Source: Argentina anserina
Lineage: Eukaryota; Streptophyta; Magnoliopsida; Rosales; Rosaceae
Assembly (NCBI RefSeq): GCF_933775445.1
Contig: NW_026089445.1
Span: 360,438-424,437, forward strand
Length of the DNA: 64,000 bases
Reading direction: 5' to 3'
Below, piece after piece: positions 51,576 to 62,055 of the stretch. The position numbers and the translations under genes were made by a program. Position 1 is the stretch's first letter; every line of letters starts with the position of its first letter. The notes below the pieces were generated by a model. The model worked only from the letters and a program-made list of their open reading frames with translations, had not been told where the DNA came from and searched no databases.

Positions 51576-54500
51576 AAAGATACTCAGTTTGAAAGAAACA
51601 CACTCCCACACTTGCAAAACTCTCAAATACAATAGAAACTCGCATCATAAGCCTTACAGAAAGATACTCAAACGAGAAATGAAAACATACACAATTGGAA
51701 TAGTAAAGATACGCAAACGATGTAAAGATACTCAGTTTGAAACAAACACACTCCCACACTTGCAAAACTCTCAAATTCAATAGATACTCGCATCCGAAAG
51801 CCTTACCGAAAGATACTCAAACGAGAAATGAAAAGATACACAATTGGAATAGTAAAGATACGCAAACGATGTAAAGATACACAATTGGAATAGTAAAGAT
51901 ACGCAAACGATGTAAAGATACTCAGTTTGAAAGAAACACACTCCCACACTTGCAAAACTCTCAAATACAATAGAAACTCGCATCAGAAAGCCTTACAGAA
52001 AGATACTCAAACGAGAAATGAAAAGATACACAATTGCAATAGTAAAGATACGCAAACGATGTAAAGATACACAATTGGAATAGTAAAGATACGCAAACGA
52101 TGTAAAGATACTCAGATTAAAAGAAACACACTCCCACACTTGCAAAATCTCAAATACAATAGAAACTCGCATCAGAAGCCTTACAGAAAGATACTCAAAC
52201 GAGAAATGAAAAGATACACAATTGCAATAGTAAAGATACGCAAACGATGTAAAGATACACAATTGGAATAGTAAAGATACGCAAACGATGTAAAGATACT
52301 CAGTTTGAAAGAAACACACTCCCACACTTGCAAAACTCTCAAATACAATAGAAACTCGCATCAGAAAGCCTTACAGAAAGATACTCAAACGAGAAATGAA
52401 AAGATACAGAATTGCAATAGTAAAGATACGCAAACGATGTAAAGATACACAATTGGAATAGTAAAGATACGCAAACGATGTAAAGATACTCAGTTTGAAA
52501 GAAACACACTCCCACACTTGCAAAACTCTCAAATTCAATAGAAACTCGCATCAGAAAGCCTTACAGAAAGATACTCAAACGAGAAATGAAAAGATACACA
52601 ATTGGAATAGTAAAGATACGCAAACGATGTAAAGATACACAATTGGAATAGTAAACATACGGAAACGATGTAAAGATACTCAGTTTGAAAGAAACACACT
52701 CCCACACTTGCAAACTCTCAAATTCAATAGAAACTCGCATCAGAAAGCCTTACAGAAAGATACTCAAACGAGAAATGAAAAGATACTCAATTGGAATAGT
52801 AAAGATACGCAAACGATGTAAAGATACACAATTGGAATAGTAAAGATACGCAAACGATGTAAAGATACACAATTGGAATAGTAAAGATACGCAAACGATG
52901 TAAAGATACTCAGTTTGAAAGAAACACACTCCCACACTTGCAAAACTCTCAAATTCAATAGAAACTCGCATCCGAAAGCCTTACAGAAAGATACTCAAAC
53001 GAGAAATGAAAAGATACACAATTGGAATAGTAAAGATACGCAAACGATGTAAAGATACTCAGTTTGAAAGAAACACACTCCCACACTTGCAAAACTCTCA
53101 AATACAATAGAAACTCGCATCAGAAAGCCTTACAGAAAGATACTCAAACGAGAAATGAAAAGATACACAATTGCAATAGTAAAGATACGCAAACGATGTA
53201 AAGATACACAATTGGAATAGTAAAGATACGCAAACGATGTAAAGATACTCAGTTTGAAAGAAACACACTCCCACACTTGCAAAACTCTCAAATTCAATAG
53301 AAACTCGCATCAGAAAGCCTTACAGAAAGATACTCAAACGGGAAATGAAAAGATACACAATTAGAATAGTAAAGATACGCAAACGATGTAAAGATACTCA
53401 GATTGAAAGAAACACACTCCCACACTTGCAAAACTCTCAAATACAATAGAAACTCGAATCAGAAGCCTTACAGAAAGATACTCAAACGAGAAATGAAAAG
53501 ATACACAATTGGAATAGTAAAGATACACAAACGATGTAAAGATACTCAGTTTGAAAGAAACACACTCCCACACTTGCAAAACTCTCAAATTCAATAGAAA
53601 CTCGCATCCGAAAGCCTTACAGAAAGATACTCAAACGAGAAATGAAAAGATACACAATTGGAATAGTAAAGATACGCAAACGATGTAAAGATACTCAGTT
53701 TGAAACAAACACACTCCCACACTTGCAAAACTCTCAAATACAATAGAAACTCGCATCAGAAAGCCTTACAGAAAGATACTCAAACGAGAAATGAAAAGAT
53801 ACACAATTGGAATAGCAAAGATACGCAAACGATGTAAAGATACACAATTGGAATAGTAAAGATACGCAAACGATGTAAAGATACTCAGTTTGAAAGAAAC
53901 ACACTCCCACACTTGCAAAACTCTCAAATTCAATAGAAACTCGCATCAGAAAGCCTTACAGAAAGATACTCAAACGAGAAATGAAAAGATACACAATTGC
54001 AATAGTAAAGATACGCAAACGATGAAAAGATACACAATTGGAATAGTAAAGATACGCAAACGATGTAAAGATACTCAGTTTGAAACAAACACACTCCCAC
54101 ACTTGCAAAACTCTCAAATTCAATAGAAACTCGCATCCGAAAGCCTTACAGAAAGATACTCAAACGAGAAATGAAAAGATACACAATTGGAATAGTAAAG
54201 ATACGCAAACGATGTAAAGATACTCAGTTTGAAACAAACACACTCCCACACTTGCAAAACTCTCAAATACAATAGAAACTCGCATCAGAAAGCCTTACAG
54301 AAAGATACTCAAACGAGAAATGAAAAGATACACAATTGGAATAGCAAAGATACGCAAACGATGTAAAGATACACAATTGGAATAGTAAAGATACGCAAAC
54401 GATGTAAAGATACTCAGTTTGAAAGAAACACACTCCCACACTTGCAAAACTCTCAAATTCAATAGAAACTCGCATCAGAAAGCCTTACAGAAAGATACTC

Positions 54501-54893
54501 AAACGAGAAATGAAAAGATACACAATTGGAATAGTAAAGATACGCAAACGATGTAAAGATACTCAGTTTGAAACAAACACACTCCCACACTTGCAAAACT
54601 CTCAAATACAATAGAAACTCGCATCAGAAAGCCTTACAGAAAGATACTCAAACGAGAAATGAAAAGATACACAATTGGAATAGCAAAGATACGCAAACGA
54701 TGTAAAGATACACAATTGGAATAGTAAAGATACGCAAACGATGTAAAGATACTCAGTTTGAAAGAAACACACTCCCACACTTGCAAAACTCTCAAATTCA
54801 ATAGAAACTCGCATCAGAAAGCCTTACAGAAAGATACTCAAACGAGAAATGAAAAGATACACAATTGGAATAGAAAAGATACGCAAACGATAT
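51576..54893 (+). repeat. HOR E copy, 3,318 bp
   Basis: The first part repeats 49126-51575 at a 2,450 bp offset, including GCAAAATCTC near 52145 and AACTCGAATCAG near 53455. It then adds 868 bp of ACGATGAAAAG and AATAGCAAAG monomers equivalent to 47.97-48.6 kb. The anchor here has CATAAGCC near 51647, a private change in this domain. Confidence 0.9.
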
Positions 54894-57386
54894 AAAGATA
54901 CTCAGTTTGAAAGAAACACACTCCCACACTTGCAAAACTCTCAAATACAATAGAAACTCGCATCAGAAGCCTTACAGAAAGATACTCAAACGAGAAATGA
55001 AAACATACACAATTGGAATAGTAAAGATACGCAAACGATGTAAAGATACTCAGTTTGAAACAAACACACTCCCACACTTGCAAAACTCTCAAATTCAATA
55101 GATACTCGCATCCGAAAGCCTTACCGAAAGATACTCAAACGAGAAATGAAAAGATACACAATTGGAATAGTAAAGATACGCAAACGATGTAAAGATACAC
55201 AATTGGAATAGTAAAGATACGCAAACGATGTAAAGATACTCAGTTTGAAAGAAACACACTCCCACACTTGCAAAACTCTCAAATACAATAGAAACTCGCA
55301 TCAGAAAGCCTTACAGAAAGATACTCAAACGAGAAATGAAAAGATACACAATTGCAATAGTAAAGATACGCAAACGATGTAAAGATACACAATTGGAATA
55401 GTAAAGATACGCAAACGATGTAAAGATACACAATTGGAATAGTAAAGATACGCAAACGATGTAAAGATACTCAGATTGAAAGAAACACACTCCCACACTT
55501 GCAAAACTCTCAAATACAATAGAAACTCGCATCAGAAGCCTTACAGAAAGATACTCAAACGAGAAATGAAAAGATACACAATTGGAATAGTAAAGATACG
55601 CAAACGATGTAAAGATACACAATTGGAATAGTAAAGATACGCAAACGATGTAAAGATACTCAGTTTGAAAGAAACACACTCCCACACTTGCAAAACTCTC
55701 AAATACAATAGAAACTCGCATCAGAAAGCCTTACAGAAAGATACTCAAACGAGAAATGAAAAGATACTCAGTTTGAAAGAAACACACTCCCACACTTGCA
55801 AAACTCTCAAATTCAATAGAAACTCGCATCAGAAAGCCTTACAGAAAGATACTCAAACGAGAAATGAAAAGATACACAATTGGAATAGTAAAGATACGCA
55901 AACGATGTAAAGATACACAATTGGAATAGTAAAGATACGCAAACGATGTAAAGATACACAATTGGAATAGTAAAGATACGCAAACGATGTAAAGATACTC
56001 AGATTGAAAGAAACACACTCCCACACTTGCAAAACTCTCAAATACAATAGAAACTCGCATCAGAAGCCTTACAGAAAGATACTCAAACGAGAAATGAAAA
56101 GATACACAATTGCAATAGTAAAGATACGCAAACGATGTAAAGATACACAATTGGAATAGTAAAGATACGCAAACGATGTAAAGATACTCAGTTTGAAAGA
56201 AACACACTCCCACACTTGCAAAACTCTCAAATACAATAGAAACTCGCATCAGAAAGCCTTACAGAAAGATACTCAAACGAGAAATGAAAAGATACACAAT
56301 TGGAATAGCAAAGATACGCAAACGATGTAAAGATACACAATTGGAATAGTAAAGATACGCAAACGATGTAAAGATACTCAGTTTGAAAGAAACACACTCC
56401 CACACTTGCAAAACTCTCAAATTCAATAGAAACTCGCATCAGAAAGCCTTACAGAAAGATACTCAAACGAGAAATGAAAAGATACACAATTGCAATAGTA
56501 AAGATACGCAAACGATGAAAAGATACACAATTGGAATAGTAAAGATACGCAAACGATGTAAAGATACTCAGTTTGAAACAAACACACTCCCACACTTGCA
56601 AAACTCTCAAATTCAATAGAAACTCGCATCCGAAAGCCTTACAGAAAGATACTCAAACGAGAAATGAAAAGATACACAATTGGAATAGTAAAGATACGCA
56701 AACGATGTAAAGATACTCAGTTTGAAACAAACACACTCCCACACTTGCAAAACTCTCAAATACAATAGAAACTCGCATCAGAAAGCCTTACAGAAAGATA
56801 CTCAAACGAGAAATGAAAAGATACACAATTGGAATAGCAAAGATACGCAAACGATGTAAAGATACACAATTGGAATAGTAAAGATACGCAAACGATGTAA
56901 AGATACTCAGTTTGAAAGAAACACACTCCCACACTTGCAAAACTCTCAAATTCAATAGAAACTCGCATCAGAAAGCCTTACAGAAAGATACTCAAACGAG
57001 AAATGAAAAGATACACAATTGGAATAGTAAAGATACGCAAACGATGTAAAGATACTCAGTTTGAAACAAACACACTCCCACACTTGCAAAACTCTCAAAT
57101 ACAATAGAAACTCGCATCAGAAAGCCTTACAGAAAGATACTCAAACGACAAATGAAAAGATACACAATTGGAATAGCAAAGATACGCAAACGATGTAAAG
57201 ATACACAATTGGAATAGTAAAGATACGCAAACGATGTAAAGATACTCAGTTTGAAAGAAACACACTCCCACACTTGCAAAACTCTCAAATTCAATAGAAA
57301 CTCGCATCAGAAAGCCTTACAGAAAGATACTCAAACGAGAAATGAAAAGATACACAATTGGAATAGAAAAGATACGCAAACGATAT
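54894..57386 (+). repeat. HOR E copy, 2,493 bp, with short-arm-less monomer
   Basis: It contains the 108 bp monomer at 55652-55759 and two three-fold blocks (55340, 55868), then ACGATGAAAAG and AATAGCAAAG units. It opens the 7,162 bp super-unit whose next copy begins at 62056. Confidence 0.9.
55652..55759 (+). repeat. 108 bp monomer lacking the 41 bp short arm
   Basis: Successive AAAGATACTCAG starts are only 108 bp apart. The long arm ends GAAATGA and goes straight into the next AAAGATACTCAGTTTG. The 41 bp module is cleanly absent, as expected from an unequal exchange between AAAGATAC boxes. It is the n = 0 member of the length series. Confidence 0.94.
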
Positions 57387-59741
57387 AAAGATACTCAGTT
57401 TGAAAGAAACACACTCCCACACTTGCAAAACTCTCAAATACAATAGAAACTCGCATCAGAAGCCTTACAGAAAGATACTCAAACGAGAAATGAAAACATA
57501 CACAATTGGAATAGTAAAGATACGCAAACGATGTAAAGATACTCAGTTTGAAACAAACACACTCCCACACTTGCAAAACTCTCAAATTCAATAGATACTC
57601 GCATCCGAAAGCCTTACCGAAAGATACTCAAACGAGAAATGAAAAGATACACAATTGGAATAGTAAAGATACGCAAACGATGTAAAGATACACAATTGGA
57701 ATAGTAAAGATACGCAAACGATGTAAAGATACTCAGTTTGAAAGAAACACACTCCCACACTTGCAAAACTCTCAAATACAATAGAAACTCGCATCAGAAA
57801 GCCTTACAGAAAGATACTCAAACGAGAAATGAAAAGATACACAATTGCAATAGTAAAGATACGCAAACGATGTAAAGATACACAATTGGAATAGTAAAGA
57901 TACGCAAACGATGTAAAGATACACAATTGGAATAGTAAAGATACGCAAACGATGTAAAGATACTCAGATTGAAAGAAACACACTCCCACACTTGCAAAAC
58001 TCTCAAATACAATAGAAACTCGCATCAGAAGCCTTACAGAAAGATACTCAAACGAGAAATGAAAAGATACACAATTGCAATAGTAAAGATACGCAAACGA
58101 TGTAAAGATACACAATTGGAATAGTAAAGATACGCAAACGATGTAAAGATACTCAGTTTGAAAGAAACACACTCCCACACTTGCAAAACTCTCAAATACA
58201 ATAGAAACTCGCATCAGAAAGCCTTACAGAAAGATACTCAAACGAGAAATGAAAAGATACACAATTGGAATAGTGTTTGAAAGAAACACACTCCCACACT
58301 TGCAAAACTCTCAAATTCAATAGAAACTCGCATCAGAAAGCCTTACAGAAAGATACTCAAACGAGAAATGAAAAGATACACAATTGCAATAGTAAAGATA
58401 CGCAAACGATGAAAAGATACACAATTGGAATAGTAAAGATACGCAAACGATGTAAAGATACACAATTGGAATAGTAAAGATACGCAAACGATGTAAAGAT
58501 ACTCAGATTGAAAGAAACACACTCCCACACTTGCAAAACTCTCAAATACAATAGAAACTCGCATCAGAAGCCTTACAGAAAGATACTCAAACGAGAAATG
58601 AAAAGATACACAATTGCAATAGTAAAGATACGCAAACGATGTAAAGATACACAATTGGAATAGTAAAGATACGCAAACGATGTAAAGATACTCAGTTTGA
58701 AAGAAACACACTCCCACACTTGCAAAACTCTCAAATACAATAGAAACTCGCATCAGAAAGCCTTACAGAAAGATACTCAAACGAGAAATGAAAAGATACA
58801 CAATTGGAATAGCAAAGATACGCAAACGATGTAAAGATACACAATTGGAATAGTAAAGATACGCAAACGATGTAAAGATACTCAGTTTGAAAGAAACACA
58901 CTCCCACACTTGCAAAACTCTCAAATTCAATAGAAACTCGCATCAGAAAGCCTTACAGAAAGATACTCAAACGAGAAATGAAAAGATACACAATTGCAAT
59001 AGTAAAGATACGCAAACGATGAAAAGATACACAATTGGAATAGTAAAGATACGCAAACGATGTAAAGATACTCAGTTTGAAACAAACACACTCCCACACT
59101 TGCAAAACTCTCAAATACAATAGAAACTCGCATCAGAAAGCCTTACAGAAAGATACTCAAACGAGAAATGAAAAGATACACAATTGGAATAGCAAAGATA
59201 CGCAAACGATGTAAAGATACACAATTGGAATAGTAAAGATACGCAAACGATGTAAAGATACTCAGTTTGAAAGAAACACACTCCCACACTTGCAAAACTC
59301 TCAAATTCAATAGAAACTCGCATCAGAAAGCCTTACAGAAAGATACTCAAACGAGAAATGAAAAGATACACAATTGGAATAGTAAAGATACGCAAACGAT
59401 GTAAAGATACTCAGTTTGAAACAAACACACTCCCACACTTGCAAAACTCTCAAATACAATAGAAACTCGCATCAGAAAGCCTTACAGAAAGATACTCAAA
59501 CGAGAAATGAAAAGATACACAATTGGAATAGCAAAGATACGCAAACGATGTAAAGATACACAATTGGAATAGTAAAGATACGCAAACGATGTAAAGATAC
59601 TCAGTTTGAAAGAAACACACTCCCACACTTGCAAAACTCTCAAATTCAATAGAAACTCGCATCAGAAAGCCTTACAGAAAGATACTCAAACGAGAAATGA
59701 AAAGATACACAATTGGAATAGAAAAGATACGCAAACGATAT
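57387..59741 (+). repeat. HOR E copy, 2,355 bp
   Basis: It has the 30 bp deletion junction at 58273 in place of the 108 bp monomer of the previous copy. Directly after it, an ACGATGAAAAG short arm begins a three-fold block at 58372, a combination not repeated in the next copy. AATTGGAATAG and AATTGCAATAG units alternate. Confidence 0.9.
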
Positions 59742-62055
59742 AAAGATACTCAGTTTGAAAGAAACACACTCCCACACTTGCAAAACTCTCAAATACAATA
59801 GAAACTCGCATCAGAAGCCTTACAGAAAGATACTCAAACGAGAAATGAAAACATACACAATTGGAATAGTAAAGATACGCAAACGATGTAAAGATACTCA
59901 GTTTGAAACAAACACACTCCCACACTTGCAAAACTCTCAAATTCAATAGATACTCGCATCCGAAAGCCTTACCGAAAGATACTCAAACGAGAAATGAAAA
60001 GATACACAATTGGAATAGTAAAGATACGCAAACGATGTAAAGATACACAATTGGAATAGTAAAGATACGCAAACGATGTAAAGATACTCAGTTTGAAAGA
60101 AACACACTCCCACACTTGCAAAACTCTCAAATACAATAGAAACTCGCATCAGAAAGCCTTACAGAAAGATACTCAAACGAGAAATGAAAAGATACACAAT
60201 TGCAATAGTAAAGATACGCAAACGATGTAAAGATACACAATTGGAATAGTAAAGATACGCAAACGATGTAAAGATACTCAGATTGAAAGAAACACACTCC
60301 CACACTTGCAAAACTCTCAAATACAATAGAAACTCGCATCAGAAGCCTTACAGAAAGATACTCAAACGAGAAATGAAAAGATACACAATTGCAATAGTAA
60401 AGATACGCAAACGATGTAAAGATACACAATTGGAATAGTAAAGATACGCAAACGATGTAAAGATACTCAGTTTGAAAGAAACACACTCCCACACTTGCAA
60501 AACTCTCAAATACAATAGAAACTCGCATCAGAAAGCCTTACAGAAAGATACTCAAACGAGAAATGAAAAGATACACAATTGGAATAGTGTTTGAAAGAAA
60601 CACACTCCCACACTTGCAAAACTCTCAAATTCAATAGAAACTCGCATCAGAAAGCCTTACAGAAAGATACTCAAACGAGAAATGAAAAGATACACAATTG
60701 CAATAGTAAAGATACGCAAACGATGTAAAGATACACAATTGGAATAGTAAAGATACGCAAACGATGTAAAGATACACAATTGGAATAGTAAAGATACGCA
60801 AACGATGTAAAGATACTCAGATTGAAAGAAACACACTCCCACACTTGCAAAACTCTCAAATACAATAGAAACTCGCATCAGAAGCCTTACAGAAAGATAC
60901 TCAAACGAGAAATGAAAAGATACACAATTGCAATAGTAAAGATACGCAAACGATGTAAAGATACACAATTGGAATAGTAAAGATACGCAAACGATGTAAA
61001 GATACTCAGTTTGAAAGAAACACACTCCCACACTTGCAAAACTCTCAAATACAATAGAAACTCGCATCAGAAAGCCTTACAGAAAGATACTCAAACGAGA
61101 AATGAAAAGATACACAATTGGAATAGCAAAGATACGCAAACGATGTAAAGATACACAATTGGAATAGTAAAGATACGCAAACGATGTAAAGATACTCAGT
61201 TTGAAAGAAACACACTCCCACACTTGCAAAACTCTCAAATTCAATAGAAACTCGCATCAGAAAGCCTTACAGAAAGATACTCAAACGAGAAATGAAAAGA
61301 TACACAATTGCAATAGTAAAGATACGCAAACGATGAAAAGATACACAATTGGAATAGTAAAGATACGCAAACGATGTAAAGATACTCAGTTTGAAACAAA
61401 CACACTCCCACACTTGCAAAACTCTCAAATACAATAGAAACTCGCATCAGAAAGCCTTACAGAAAGATACTCAAACGAGAAATGAAAAGATACACAATTG
61501 GAATAGCAAAGATACGCAAACGATGTAAAGATACACAATTGGAATAGTAAAGATACGCAAACGATGTAAAGATACTCAGTTTGAAAGAAACACACTCCCA
61601 CACTTGCAAAACTCTCAAATTCAATAGAAACTCGCATCAGAAAGCCTTACAGAAAGATACTCAAACGAGAAATGAAAAGATACACAATTGGAATAGTAAA
61701 GATACGCAAACGATGTAAAGATACTCAGTTTGAAACAAACACACTCCCACACTTGCAAAACTCTCAAATACAATAGAAACTCGCATCAGAAAGCCTTACA
61801 GAAAGATACTCAAACGAGAAATGAAAAGATACACAATTGGAATAGCAAAGATACGCAAACGATGTAAAGATACACAATTGGAATAGTAAAGATACGCAAA
61901 CGATGTAAAGATACTCAGTTTGAAAGAAACACACTCCCACACTTGCAAAACTCTCAAATTCAATAGAAACTCGCATCAGAAAGCCTTACAGAAAGATACT
62001 CAAACGAGAAATGAAAAGATACACAATTGGAATAGAAAAGATACGCAAACGATAT
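59742..62055 (+). repeat. HOR E copy, 2,314 bp
   Basis: It is closest to the preceding copy. It shares the 30 bp deletion junction at 60587 (2,314 bp after 58273). It is 41 bp shorter, and the first half has a two-fold short-arm block where its neighbour has a three-fold one (57833-57955). The difference is therefore a single short-arm loss or gain. Confidence 0.9.
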
